The notes beneath the pieces were generated by a model. That model was not told where the DNA came from. It did not search any database and saw nothing but the letters and a program-made list of their open reading frames with translations. A program made the position numbers and the translations under genes. Below are positions 45,827 through 57,349 of a stretch of 64,000 nucleotides of DNA, piece after piece. The stretch covers positions 22,959,302-23,023,301 of the forward strand of contig CM023534.1 of the NCBI GenBank assembly GCA_013350335.1, given 5' to 3'. The DNA is from Chimonanthus salicifolius (taxonomy: Eukaryota > Streptophyta > Magnoliopsida > Laurales > Calycanthaceae). Position 1 is the first letter of the stretch, and every line of letters starts with the position of its first letter.

Positions 45827-45834
45827 CCTAGGAG

Positions 45835-46747
45835 TAAGAAAAGATGATGTGAATAGACTTCCACTGCCTCAATCACTATAAAAAATTCTATTTACACTTT
45901 TACTCAATATCTAATCTTATGAAAATCTATGCTTTTCAATAAATCTAATCTTATGAAAATCCGATGTCATTTGCTATATGAAATATGCATACAAAATTAC
46001 ACCATACTTTCTATCAGTTTTTTTAGTAACATATGTCCCAGATTTAATCATAGCCTTTGATCTAATTCTAAAACACTTTGAGCACTATCAGTAAGGTCGG
46101 CCATAGTGCTAAAATGTCAGCATGCTCATGTTGGAATCCTTCTCTCTTCTATCTCACGTTAGAGAATCCCAAATCCTACACAAACACATTCTTAAAGTCG
46201 TACTTGATTTTAAGTTGGATCCTTTCTCATCTAAATCTAATTCACAACTCCATTTTAACCCTCGAAAATTAACTTCAAAACTCTCCGCATCGTCCCTTCT
46301 ACTAAAAATGAGACCCATGGCCTAGGCTATGTATCCCATTATCATTATCCCTGTTTGGTAATTAAAGGGGAAGGATAAAAAGTATTACTTAGGATAACCC
46401 TTCCAAAATTTACCTCCAATCCAAATAAAGTCAACAACATTTAAATTTTACTCTAATATGAATTAGATAAAAAATTAATTATAATAAAACACCCAATAAA
46501 TAAACATGAATTCTAATTCTATTCAAAATCGAAGATCAAAACTTAAAACATATTGGTACACTAGGCCCATTTAAAATTTTTCTACAATTTTTGTCAAATC
46601 TAAAGATATCAACCATACAACAAATAAATAGACTAAATTCTAGTCTACAATTCACTTTTAGTCACTAGATCATGTACTTCCATGCATTAAGAACGTTTGA
46701 TAAAATTGACCACTAAGATCAAGTGGGTAAAAGTTGATATTTGAGAT
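45835..46747. other. Spacer without recognised genes
   Basis: AT-rich DNA. Short open frames near 46078-46325 (+) carry no recognisable motif. Confidence 0.4.
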
Positions 46748-46763
46748 AAAATTTTGTCTAATT

Positions 46764-46936
46764 TTTTTTTTTAATGGTAAAGAAGAAATTTCATTAATAA
46801 AAAGAAAATATAGATACAACACAGAGTAACAGAAAACAAAAAGATCTAAAGAGGGTTAGACCCAAGAAAGCAAAGCAACTAAAAAATAACAAAATCACTG
46901 TAACACAATTATTCTCACAGTAAATAAAAAACGACC
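46764..46936 (-). mobile_element. 5'-truncated LINE 3' end with 16-bp target duplication
   Basis: The minus strand ends TTTTTATTAATGAAATTTCT, then a poly-A tail (T run at 46762-46772), the typical end of plant L1 LINEs. AAAATTTTGTCTAATT occurs on both sides (46748-46763 and 46937-46952). Only the last 170 bases of the element were inserted, as is common for LINE insertions. Confidence 0.85.
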
Positions 46937-46952
46937 AAAATTTTGTCTAATT

Positions 46953-48515
46953 GTAGATTATCAAGTTTTATTTATATTACTAAGGTTAGATTTTATATGT
47001 ATTTGACTAAAACTTTTAAGAAAATATGAAAATGATGAAGTAGGACTGCATTTGAATGGGAGTAATGATACCCCCGAACCCTCATCCAAACGCAGCCTAA
47101 ACCAGGTAGGGCCGAAATTGTCCCATTCCGGCTGGACCGGAATGGAACTCATTACCAAAGTGCTACCTATTCCATTTCAATTTGGACTGAGAACAGAACA
47201 TTTCAACTGAAACAGAATGAAATTGACTGCTAAATTTTTTCCACATTACTCATCTACAAATGAGAATTTTTATTTTTCCAAAGCTACAAATCAATAAACT
47301 ACATATGTAAATCTTGTTCATTGTCTATGCAATAATTTGAAAAAGCATTTCTGATCGGTGGAACCCAACTCCTAAACCCCCACCACCACCACCACCAGCC
47401 CCTCTCCCCCTCCCCTAAAATAAAAAAGAAAAAGAAGAAAAGAGTAAGAGAGATATGAAAGTTGGAAATCTAAATTTCCAACAGAGCCTTAGAAATGTTA
47501 TACGAATATCAAAGACAACTTCCAAAAACGTGTTTTGTATAGATAGAGAAATCTGCAAAACAGGTCAAGAAACAGAGGCCAGAAAGAGAGACAAGAAGTT
47601 TAGTACATGGGCCTAACCTGTCTCTGCCTGGTGGCCATCATACGGAAGCAGAAAAGAAATGAAAAGTAGAGGAACTGCCAAAAAGGCCTTGCCGACAAAA
47701 AGAGAGGCCCAACTACAGAAACCACATTGCAATTCAGTTTATTATGCAGCACTGTTCCTCTTATCTTCCATTCTATCAAAAGGGAATTATATGAGTGGTC
47801 ATGGTCATACTTTGGTGTCTTGCTGCAATAATTCTGTAAAATGGAGGGCCCATTGTCTGTGGTCCATGCCATTGGTATGATCCATGAACAATAAGGGCCA
47901 TAAAATTGAAGGGCCAGGATCAATAAGAATGGGCCCACATTCACTGATTTGCACTTCAGTACATAACATGTTCCCAGAATCCAGATGCATGAGGACCCTC
48001 AATTCTCTAGTAATGGAGGACAACAAACGCGAGAAGGAACAAATAGATGAAAGCAACGCTAGAAAATAGAAGATTCTTGGCTCTTCTGTTGTCTCACTTG
48101 GATTTCTTTTTTAAACAATAAAGGTATTTATATGGTAAAACTTGCCTTATTTTAGTTTTAGAAAATGATAAACGACTATAGTATTTTAAAATTCAAACTG
48201 AACTATACAATTATTTAAGGTCTTTAAGATAGTTCGATTTATTAAAAAACGATTGTTATTTTTTCGCTTTATTTTTCTCTTCTTATTTTTCACTATGGTT
48301 GCAGTGAGCTTTTAAATTTTTCTTATTTTTTATAATTTACTTTTTAATATAGTAATATTATATTGTTATGATGTTATATTAACACCGCAGTTCAAAATGA
48401 CTCAAGCGATTGAATTTAATCAAACTACACCATTATATAAAATACTCAGTTAAACCAGTTAAGTTTTTAAAACGTTGAACGACTGTAACTATCTATCACT
48501 AGCTAAGTGTTCATG
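46953..48515. other. Spacer with unassigned transcribed-looking sequence
   Basis: A poly-C/A stretch (CCACCACCACCACC, about 47381-47396) and overlapping open frames at 47600-48070 on both strands have more balanced composition than the surroundings. None shows known motifs. The region could hold a non-coding RNA or a fragment of a gene, but I cannot support either. Confidence 0.35.
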
Positions 48516-48799
48516 GCAGTGGATCTTTGAATTATAGGATTTATAAACACATGAATTCTCTCTTTAATAGTTGGTTTTTAAGTATGAGTTCTATTCAATG
48601 TATTTTAACATGGTATCAAAATAGAGGTACCACAGGGATGAGTTAGATTCGTATCTCCAACTCTGCATGGTGCTTAGGAAGAGTTTTAGCAAAAGTCCCA
48701 TATTAGCAGTGGACCTTTAGATTATAGGATTTATAGGATTCCCTCTCATTACATTAATAACCGTTTTTTAAAGATGAGTTCTACTAATGTGTTTTAACA
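48516..48799 (+). mobile_element. Second TRIM-like family, plus strand
   Basis: Two direct repeats (48516-48610 and 48716-48799) share GCAGTGGAYCTTTRRATTATAGG, GATTTATA, AAAGATGAGTTCTA and a TTTTAACA end. Directly after the first comes TGGTATCAAAATAG, a decayed initiator-Met primer site (48611-48624). The interior is about 100 bases and non-coding. The 5' edges of the LTRs are not clear. Confidence 0.65.
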
Positions 48800-49504
48800 A
48801 GTTTTAAGTAATATTGATATCACAAGTTAAATTAGTCTGCAGGAAATAATTTATCAGAATTCAATTATAATCACTTATTCTATATATCCATATAAAATTA
48901 CCAAGGGTGTGTGGATAGTGATACCTGCACATGCGATTAATCAAATACTCTGAAAGGTCTTCACATAGTCATCATAAAAAAAGATTGTATAGAAATAGAA
49001 TATTTAATTTTCCCATAAAACACTGCCCTGATTTACTGTGGAGACGGGCAACAGGCAGGAATGACAAGAACATGGCTTTAAAAGAAAAACCACCTCATCC
49101 TCTTCCAAAGTGTTCTGAAACCCTTGAAAATCCAATAGGGTTCTCTGCATTTTGCACATAGGTGCTCTTTTCTTTATGACAAGAGGGAGATACAATCATG
49201 TAAAGGTGTAAAAGACAAGCTTCAGTGAATAGAGGCTCTCCTCTGTCATTTAAGCAACACAGGTGTTATATTGATTGTGAGGGTACCTCTTCAATCCTGC
49301 ATTTAAAAGCTTCTACTCCATTTATTGCTACAGTGAAGACAATTGAATGTATTCAGAGTTTCAGGTGAGAATAATAAGTGAGTCAGCTTTTCCAAATTCA
49401 AGACATGTTTATGTGAGTTGATTTTTTGTTGCTTTCAGTAAAACGTTTCAGATTGATAGGAAGTCAGAGAATTCAAGGGATTGAAGTTAGTCAATGAAGG
49501 TGCA
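48800..49504. other. Spacer without recognised genes
   Basis: No motif-bearing open frame. The part from about 49000 to 49500 is less AT-rich and may belong to the upstream region of the SOFL gene. Confidence 0.4.
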
Positions 49505-49518
49505 TTCTATAATATATT

Positions 49519-49737
49519 TTTATGATCAAGGTGTTCAGAGGTCTCACCTGTATTTAGATAGGGAATAGTTTAATCTAACTAGTCCTTAGAGTTTGTGCAA
49601 GCCTCCCAATCCAATACACACCGGGTAAGCAACAACGAGAAGTGGCCTAGAGAGGTGTTGAATGTGAATCGAACTCAAGACCTGCTTTCATGAGGAGAGC
49701 TTCTTGAATGTCAGACCAACCCCCCTATTGGATTGTG
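49519..49737 (-). mobile_element. SINE with 14-bp target duplication
   Basis: TTCTATAATATATT flanks the element on both sides (49505-49518 and 49738-49751). The minus strand has an A-box-like TTGGTCTGACATTCAAG and a B box GAGTTCGATTC (about 49668-49678). The tail is short. It lies 160 bases upstream of the SOFL start codon, so it may sit in the promoter or leader. Confidence 0.8.
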
Positions 49738-49895
49738 TTCTATAATATATTCTTCCAATCTTAAAAGGTGATTTCCCTCGTCGCAATAGAAAGCTTTCTT
49801 TCTTGAGTACTGTTTTAGACTGCCTGACCATTTACGAGATTTTGGGTTTCTTGGATTTCTTCCTCTCTTTTTTAATTCTCCCTCTTTCTACAGAA

Positions 49896-50345
49896 ATGGA
49901 TTACTCCTACATCGATGGTGATAATGAAGAATGTAACAGCAGTGAATCCGGTTGGACCATGTACATTGCCTCACCAATGCATGAGGACGACGCCGGTGAT
50001 GATGATGGTGGTGGCAATTATCATGATGATGAAGGTGATGGAAATGATTCAATGACTTCTGATGCTTCTTCAGGTCCTAATCACCGTCCAAAGTTGGGTA
50101 TTGCAGACAATGGAGCAGACAATTTTGAGCATGACTGTGCGAATGGTGACGATAAAGACGACAAGGATGATGGAGATGAAGATGGTAGTGAGTACTCTGG
50201 ATATTTACACAAGAGAACTTGCAAAGAGAAGGAGAAAAAGGGGGAGAGAAGAAGAATGAAAGAAGTAGAGAAAGACAGCCCACTTCATAGGGGAAGGAAT
50301 ACAAATATTGTATGCAGTTCTGAGGTAAAGAAGATGAACTCATGA
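49896..50345 (+). CDS. SOFL: SOB FIVE-LIKE (SOFL) protein
   Basis: SOFL proteins are small angiosperm proteins linked to cytokinin levels and growth (Arabidopsis SOB5, SOFL1, SOFL2). The 149-residue product starts MDYSYIDGDNEECNSSESGW then TMYIASP, the conserved N-terminal SOFL box. A Gly/Asp-rich linker follows, then DSMTSDASSGPNHRP, the second conserved box. A very acidic stretch (about residues 75-100) and a Lys/Arg/Glu-rich tail (KEKEKKGERRRMKEVEK) follow, possibly nuclear-targeting. The frame is open upstream to 49803, but the family starts at this MD. TTCTACAG immediately precedes AAATGG and could be the acceptor of a leader intron. The frame is intact. Confidence 0.88.
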   Translation: MDYSYIDGDNEECNSSESGWTMYIASPMHEDDAGDDDGGGNYHDDEGDGNDSMTSDASSGPNHRPKLGIADNGADNFEHDCANGDDKDDKDDGDEDGSEYSGYLHKRTCKEKEKKGERRRMKEVEKDSPLHRGRNTNIVCSSEVKKMNS

Positions 50346-52644
50346 GGCAACGAAACTAGGACATGTTTTAATTATAGACTAGTATTTTTCATCCCAAGAC
50401 ATGTTTTTGCTTGTAGAATTCTTCTCCCTAGTCTCAGTATTCGTCAACCCTGCATAACTTGTTTCCATGTATGTTATCATTTCCTTGACAGTGAAAGAAA
50501 TACAAGTTTGTGTCCAGGAAATAAGTAGCAGGAAAATCTTTGTTTAGAAGTAGCATGAAACAGCAGATGATGCAAGCATGAAGGGTTTTCTCTGCATTAA
50601 TGTGCACCAATTAAGTCATACCACATCATAATATTTAAATTTTGTTTGAATCTTGTCAAGACAACAAAGTAAAATACAAACATAAGCAATATTTAGATGA
50701 GAATACAAATTACTATGAAGAGGAATATTCACCAACATTCAGAATAATGTATAGAAGAAAATGCAATTAAGTACACTTGCCTAACATGTTCTGAATTGAA
50801 TGACAGATCCTGTGTGCAAGTTCCAGTGCACATTTAAATTATCAGAGAACCCCTTCCCTTCTAGGTATCAAATATCAGATTCAGTCTGACTGTTGTGATT
50901 AAGTCTGAATCGTGTCCAACTTGTATTGGCTAAGTTGGATAGAAACCAGCCAGAAAACACTGAAAATGGGTGAAAATAACTCAGCATATCAACGTCAGCT
51001 GAGTTTTAGTAGTGACTCAGACTCGGCCAAATTTTGAAACCCTGCTTCCCATGTTCTGGTACGCCCACACAAAATTACAGTTGCACAGTGGTGCCCATGA
51101 GAAACCAGCAGTCTGTACATTCGTATCAATACCAGTGACTCCAAAGGATATATAACCTATTACTCAATGAGAAACGATCTTATTAAGTAAGCCAGGATGG
51201 ATTCAAATAACATTATTTGAAATACGTGGGTCCATCCATTAAAATTTTAAATAATTTCTACATGCAAAGATGCATACATGTATCTTTTTAAACTTTGTGA
51301 AACTATTAGATCCACCATTGGATGGACCGTATGAGTGACATGTGATAAACTTCTCAGATTTTATAATCAAAGTACTTCTGATTTGATCCATCCAACGGTG
51401 GATCCAACAGTTTCACAAATTCAGAAAAAGATACACCTATGCATTTTTCCATTTAGAAATTAATGAATGACTTAAATTTAGAAAAGGTGGACCTCAAATA
51501 TCTCAATGCCATTTGATGTCATCTTTACCATTAACACGACAGCTTAGGTATTTGAAATACAGAAAGGATACAATGCTAGTCTAGCTTAAGGCTTTTGAAT
51601 TTTAAACTGAACTATTAAAAAGAAATTATGCGCATATGACACAGGTTTTCACATCTATGTCGGTATCAGTTTAATAAGCCCAGAGAACAAGAAAGCTTAA
51701 ATAAGTAAATTTCTTTGAAAGGCCGGAGAGTTGAGTTCCCTAAGTTCATAGCAGCAGGCCATCACATGATTTGAACATTGCAAAACTATTACTAAGGATC
51801 CATGCCTCATTTCATTGTATCAGAATGTAATATGCATTTCAATGCATGTTACAAGAAAGAGAGTAACAGAAAGCGTCAATAAACATCTAAATGCCATTGA
51901 GGGAACATCCAAAAGCAACAACACAAAACCATCATGAAAATCCAAATTAATCCAGAAAGGCGTATATGGGCAAAGGCAGAGACAACTGCCAATGAATGAG
52001 AAAACGGGATTCAGCTAACAAATCAATAAAACTCATGTCAGTTTAGCACAATTTTTTCTCTTGCTTTTCTTCTCTACAACTCAACAAGTTTAAAATTTGC
52101 TGCCTTAAGAAGTAAGCTGAGACGCCAAGCATCAGTTAAATAATACCCATCCAAATCATGTAGGAAAAGGAAAATATTAAGCTGATTCTTCTTCAAGGAA
52201 TTTGGATGAATGCTTTAAACTATTCAAATATTGACATGCCCGTAGAGGATTTAATATGCAGCACAAGAACCAGCAATTTCTTCAGGGAAAACAGGCATTA
52301 TAGGATTCAATAGCACAGAGTAATGGATGTATCTCATCATAAGTTAGCTCACGATAAACAGAAGAATATGATGAATTGCATTTAAGGTGAATCACCTGCA
52401 TGACACCATTATGAATTAATCAGGAGAAGATCAAAAAAAAATTTGGAACTTCCAAAATATAGATCCACACAAGTGAAATTAGAACATACAATACACAAAC
52501 TGATAAAAATTCAATGTCACTCATGTTTGCATTTGGGAAGACAAGCCAACCAACTGGTAAGCTATCCATCTTCAGTACCCAGGCAAACATTTCCTTATTC
52601 ACGCAATCACAATCGTCCATATAGCATAAAGCTGCGAATGAAGT
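50346..52644. other. Intergenic region between SOFL and 6PGDH, with a foldback MITE
   Basis: The two genes converge here, so both 3' ends lie in this stretch. The 6PGDH 3' untranslated region probably occupies the rightmost few hundred bases. A palindromic element is at 51199-51545. No other gene is recognised. Confidence 0.45.
51199..51545. mobile_element. Foldback MITE (about 350 bp)
   Basis: The left arm (CAAATAACATTATTTGAAAT, GTGGGTCCATCC, then TGCATACATGTATCTTTTT, GTGAAACTATTAGATCCACC, ATTGGATGGA) pairs with the inverted right arm (CAAATGGCATTGAGATATTT, GAGGTCCACC, TGCATAGGTGTATCTTTTT, GTGAAACTGTTGGATCCACC). The arms are about 130 bases. The target duplication is not clear. Confidence 0.7.
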
Positions 52645-54114
52645 TCATATCTTTGACTGATTCGCGATCTTAAACCACTCGGTGTGGAAAGATCCAGGCA
52701 TATCAATCCTCTCATATGTATGAGCTCCAAAATAATCCCTTTGAGCTTGAACTAAATTAGCAGGCAACCTTTCCCTCCTATAAGAGTTAAAATAAGCCAG
52801 GCTTGCCGACATGCCTGGAGTACTAATGTCTGAATTGATAGCAAGACACACTACTTTCCGCCAAGCAGATTGTCGATCAACAATCTCCTTTGCAAACTCA
52901 GGATCCACAAGAAGATTTGGGAGCTCCAGATTCCTATCATATGCCTTTTTGATCCGGTCCAAGAAAACCGCACGAATAATGCAACCCCCCTTCCAAATCC
53001 TAGCAAGCTCTCCCAATTTCAAGTCCCACCCCATTTCAATGCTCTTTGCGCGGATCAGATTCATTCCTTGAGCATAACTACAGATCTTTGCAGCGTAGAG
53101 TGCCTTCCTCACATCATCAATTAGTTTCTCCTTATCAATGGCTTGTTCACTCGAGATGTCACCAAATCCCCCCTCTTCGAAAACCCTGGCAGCCGCCACC
53201 CTCTCCTCTTTCAACCCACTAAGGAACCTGGCATCGAGTGATGAAGCAATTGTTGGAGCTGCAACCGACAGTTCAGCAGCTTGTTGGATCGTCCACTTTC
53301 CAGTACCCTTCATGCCTGTCTTATCCAAAACCTTGTCTACCAAATATCCATCACCCTTGTCATCTTTAATTCCAAAAATATCTGCTGTAATCTCAATTAA
53401 GAAGCTCATAAGCTCCCCCTTGTTCCACTCTGCAAAAACATGGTGCAGTTCATTGTTTGAAAGCTTCCCAACTGACTTCAATACGTCATAAGCCTCAGCA
53501 ATCAACTGCATGTCTCCATATTCAATCCCATTGTGAACCATCTTAACAAAATTGCCAGATCCTCCTTTGCCTACATACGTAACACAAGGACCACTATCTG
53601 GAACCTGAGCTGCAACCTTTAGAAGGATATCTTCAATGTTCTTGTAGGCCTCGAAAGAGCCACCCGGCATCAAAGAGGGTCCATGTCGTGCGCCCTCTTC
53701 ACCACCTGAAACTCCCATTCCAAGATAGAGTAAACCCAATTCGGCCATGGCCTTCTCTCTCCTCTCTGTATTTTCATACCATTCATTTCCTCCATCAATA
53801 ATGCAGTCACCTTTTTCCATGTAGACAGAGAGTGTCTTGATCGTTTGGTCAACAGGTGCCCCAGCCTTCACAAGAATGATAATCACACGGGGTTTTTGGA
53901 TAGAGTGCACAAAAGATTCTGGGTCATGGAAGCCAAATAGAGGTAATTTTCCTTCTTGTTTGGCTCGTTCTACAGTTTCGTCAACTTTGGAAGTGGTTCG
54001 GTTGTAGACAGAGATGGGAAAACCTTTTTCAGCAATGTTAAGTGCAAGGTTTTGGCCCATGACAGCAAGACCAGCAAGACCTATTCTTGAGAGATTTGAG
54101 GAAGGAGTTGCCAT
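52645..54114 (-). CDS. PGD2-like: 6-phosphogluconate dehydrogenase (decarboxylating)
   Basis: Oxidises 6-phosphogluconate to ribulose 5-phosphate and CO2 with NADP+, the third step of the oxidative pentose phosphate pathway. The 489-residue intronless frame has the nucleotide-binding GLAGLAVMGQNLALN (about residues 12-26) and NRTTSK for NADP. It has GGNEWYENTERR, the substrate loop GVSGGEEGARHGPSLMPGG, KMVHNGIEYGDMQLIAEAYD with the catalytic Lys and Glu, and KGGCIIRAVFLDRIKKAYDR. It ends SKI, a peroxisomal targeting type known from Arabidopsis PGD2, and has no transit peptide. I chose MATPSS at 54114; an in-frame ATG at 54129 lies in front of CAGGTACAG, probably a leader-intron acceptor. The gene appears fully functional. 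Confidence 0.96.
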   Translation of the reverse strand: MATPSSNLSRIGLAGLAVMGQNLALNIAEKGFPISVYNRTTSKVDETVERAKQEGKLPLFGFHDPESFVHSIQKPRVIIILVKAGAPVDQTIKTLSVYMEKGDCIIDGGNEWYENTERREKAMAELGLLYLGMGVSGGEEGARHGPSLMPGGSFEAYKNIEDILLKVAAQVPDSGPCVTYVGKGGSGNFVKMVHNGIEYGDMQLIAEAYDVLKSVGKLSNNELHHVFAEWNKGELMSFLIEITADIFGIKDDKGDGYLVDKVLDKTGMKGTGKWTIQQAAELSVAAPTIASSLDARFLSGLKEERVAAARVFEEGGFGDISSEQAIDKEKLIDDVRKALYAAKICSYAQGMNLIRAKSIEMGWDLKLGELARIWKGGCIIRAVFLDRIKKAYDRNLELPNLLVDPEFAKEIVDRQSAWRKVVCLAINSDISTPGMSASLAYFNSYRRERLPANLVQAQRDYFGAHTYERIDMPGSFHTEWFKIANQSKI

Positions 54115-54129
54115 CTGTACCTGAATCAA
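54115..54129 (-). promoter_or_regulatory. Probable leader-intron acceptor at the 6PGDH start
   Basis: On the coding strand, TTCTCTTCCTAACTGCC then TTGATTCAGGTACAG runs directly into ATGG. A pyrimidine-rich tract and an AG next to the ATG fit the 5' leader intron known from plant 6PGDH genes. The donor and upstream exon are not identified. Confidence 0.5.
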
Positions 54130-55905
54130 GTATGGCAGTTAGGAAGAGAACTTGAATGATACTTAAGGCAAAGTCTGGCAGCAAGCAAAATTTTACAAGG
54201 CTTCTGTCCTCATTACAATATGATAATACAGGTATGAGAGGTAGGGGAGCAATTACAGTGTGCTAAGCCTGAATTTTTAACTTAATATATTTTAAAATCC
54301 TCAGCCCTCTTCCAAAACATTGAGTGTCTAAATATCCAGTTTTGAGTGGAATAATTTAAATATGATGCAAAGACATGCAATATTCATGCCTAATGAGAGG
54401 GCACCTAATACCAATCCTAAAAAACCAAAACATTGAGTGAACCAAGGTTTTTTTTTTTTTTTTTTTTGGGTAATGGTTTAGTTTTATTGGATTCAAATGC
54501 TAGGTCAAACTGTTTTGATACATGATGTTAGCATAATGTCATAACAACATGATAGTGTCATATAGAAAAACATTGCCAAAATATAATGATAAATTGGAAA
54601 TCACATTGCAACCATGATACAATAATAGTAATAGTGAAAATGACATTGATGCAGAGTAGCCCAGGCCCAGCCAACCATAACTTAAATAAAAAGGGTAACC
54701 CTAAAGTAGGGAGAATGGACGATTGGAGAAAAGAAAGGAGTGAAGGAAGAAGAAAGCAGCCAACCGAGTACGTGAGAAGCGACGGTGAGAGACAGGGAGA
54801 AGAGTGAGAAGCCATCTCTGTCCAAGTACCTATTCCTCTTCCTCCCTCTTCTTCTCTTTCTCTCCTCTTTCCCTTTTGTTTCTCTTCTTCTTCTCCCACC
54901 CTTTTTCCTCTCTCTTGCTTCCTCCCCTTCCCTAACCCCCTACCCATGCAGCCGAACCCTCCAAATAGCCCCTACAACCTTCACCTCAACCTACAACCCA
55001 CTCCATGAGTTCCATCCCTCTCCTAAACCCATCATCCTCTGTCGCCTTCCCCTAAAACCCTTCCCTCTCTTGTCGTCACAACCTAAAGTCCATCCATGTG
55101 CCTTTGCTATCCTCCCTAAAACCCATCCCTTGTTGCCGCTCCCTCCCAAACCCATACCCTTGACTGCCGCAAGCCCCAAATCTCCTATCTCAGGCCTTTC
55201 TCTTTGCCACTACAAGCTACAAACCCATTTCGCCTTCCATCCTTAGCCCTTCGATTTCGCTGCCGCATCCCATTTAGGTCCCACAATGCTGCCGCACCTT
55301 TAAAAACCTTTCCGTGTTACTGTAACCCAATATTCCCCTTTCATTTGTGATCACGGATGTCCTTTTCCCATCTTTATTTCCTTTCTTTACTTTCTTAAAC
55401 CCATTTAATATTCATCTTCAATTTAGTTCATTAAACCAATTTATCAAATCCCATTATTTCCATTAAACACATTATATTCTTTGCATTTGCATGTTTATAT
55501 GTGGTAAATTCTATATTAATTAATTGCAAATATTAATTGGAGCTTAATTTCAGCCCATTTTAGATTTAGGGAGCATTAATTTTCATCCCTTTCGTAACCA
55601 CATTAGACATTTAGGGTTACCCTATCCCTTGTCCTGCACCACATTACGCATTTAGGATTACCCTATCCTCTTGTCCTGCATCAGACATTTTTTGAGAAAA
55701 AAGAAAAAATAAGATAAACAAAAATTACAATAGTTCTTGGACAACTTGAACCATCACAAGGATCAGACTGTGTTGGAGACCAGTTCCGGTTGAATCTTGT
55801 CAAGACAAACAGTTTGGTTTGATTTTTAAAACATTGCCTAATACCGTTAATTACAATATTGTGAAGTTATAATACAAAAATGAGGTTTGTTCAAATACAA
55901 AATAG
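54130..55905. other. Upstream region of 6PGDH
   Basis: Contains a T run at 54451-54467 and a C/T-rich stretch (54830-55250) that stays open on the plus strand for 150 codons through composition alone. A direct repeat of about 45 bases (TTAGGRTTACCCTATCC, then TTGTCCTGCA) occurs near 55612-55643 and 55661-55682. The leader exon and promoter of 6PGDH should lie in this region, but I cannot place them. Confidence 0.4.
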
Positions 55906-55914
55906 GTCATAACC

Positions 55915-56252
55915 TATGAAGCACGGATACTCCGAAACCATTCGAGTATCCGTGTCGGATACGTTTCCGACATGGATACGGCTCGGATACGTGTCGGATA
56001 CATATCCAATTAAATAAAGCATTTTTTAAATAAAAATACGTCACGGATTCGGCAACAGACACGGAGGGACACGGCGGGACACGGCAGCGGCTACGGTAGC
56101 ATGGGTCTTTTCAGTATTATTTTTTTAACCTCAATAATCACTCACATATTATATACTGTAATATTGTAAATATTTTGTAAACATATTATATATATCTTTT
56201 CATAATACTAAATTGCTAATAGTCTAATCTTTATAATATATATTTTGTAATG

Positions 56253-56286
<34 letters not shown>

Positions 56287-56390
56287 ACAATAATAATAAT
56301 TTTTTAATTCGGCATATCCCGCCGCACCCGTATCCTAGTTTTTCAAAATTTGCCGTATCTGATACACGTACCCGTATCGGTGCTTCTTAC
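55915..56390. mobile_element. hAT-like MITE with 9-bp target duplication
   Basis: The ends are GAAGCACGGATAC (left) and, inverted, GAAGCACCGATACGGG. GTCATAACC flanks both sides (55906-55914 and 56391-56399). The interior repeats GGATACGTGTCGG and GGGACACGGCGGG phrases. A (TA)n run at about 56257-56283 is near the right end. It is non-coding. The duplication size fits hAT (8 bp) plus a chance base, or Mutator (9 bp). Confidence 0.8.
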
Positions 56391-56569
56391 GTCATAACCC
56401 ACCAAAGGGAACAAATTCCATAAGAGCAACTCACAAAGTAGTAATTATAATTAACAGGAAAAAAAAAAATTTAAGAAGAAAGGAAAAACTAGAAAAAATG
56501 AAAAATTATAATTAGAAATTTGAAAGAAAGCCACAAATTTCTGTTGTTAGATGGGGGTAGTGGGATACA

Positions 56570-57208
56570 GTAAAACCTCTATAACGTATTATTGTATAGA
56601 AGTTATAACCTGTCTAAAATAATATCAACAGTCGGTCCCGACCTCAGGCCCATACAAAATGTAATAAATCTCTCTAACTTAGTACTCAATACATTCAGAA
56701 TAAAAAATTATACTGTCCCAACCATTTTGTAAAGTAATATTACATACATTCATAATACAAAATTAATACAAAAGTGATTAAGGACCTCACAAACTGCAAG
56801 AGTCTGGCAATGTTTTTTTTTTGTTACTGGCAATCTACTGCTACTTTGTAAACCCTCTTCTCTGTTCTCTCTCTCGAGAAACACTCTGAAAAACAACCCT
56901 AGGATGATTTGTTTCCAGATTTGGCTGAAGTGGTAGGGTTTCTTGCTGGTCTTGAGGGTTGCAGACAAAGAGGATCCAATGGCAACGATGGACGATAGTC
57001 TGGCTTTCAGACAGCAATGGCAGGCAGGGCCAAAAGAGAAAGAAGATAAAACGATTTCAGCTGAAATGACTTTTTACGATGGGTAGGAGTTTAAGGAGTT
57101 TTTCTGGAAAGGAATATTGAACGTTAATTTGGTAGACCGTCTAATTAAATAACTTCTCTAATGTAATATATGCACCATGGTTACAGCCATAATGCATTAT
57201 AGAGGTTA
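56570..57208. mobile_element. Possible MITE with ACCTCTATAA ends
   Basis: The left end AAAACCTCTATAACGTATTA and the inverted right end TTAACCTCTATAATGCATTA are alike, and CGGTCCCGACCTC lies near the left end. The interior (56780-57060) includes ordinary-looking sequence that may be captured. The right end abuts the LINE 3' end at 57209. Confidence 0.5.
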
Positions 57209-57349
57209 AGATTTCATTAAAAATAAAAAATATGATACATATGAAAATTAAAATTACAACACAAGGGAGAGGTCTAAAAGAGATAGACCACCCTACAAAA
57301 GAAAACGAGTTCCATAAGAGATAATCCCAACAAGACAACACTCTCATCA

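Noticed and set aside
47600..48069. Possible small gene (open on both strands)
   Set aside because: No conserved motif, no splice signals that join it to anything, and weak starts. Left as unassigned.
53138..53491. Plus-strand open frames across the 6PGDH gene
   Set aside because: They are antisense shadows of a conserved coding sequence.
54785..55246. 153-codon Pro/Leu/Ser-rich frame upstream of 6PGDH
   Set aside because: It is a C/T-rich composition effect. The start is poor and there are no recognisable domains.
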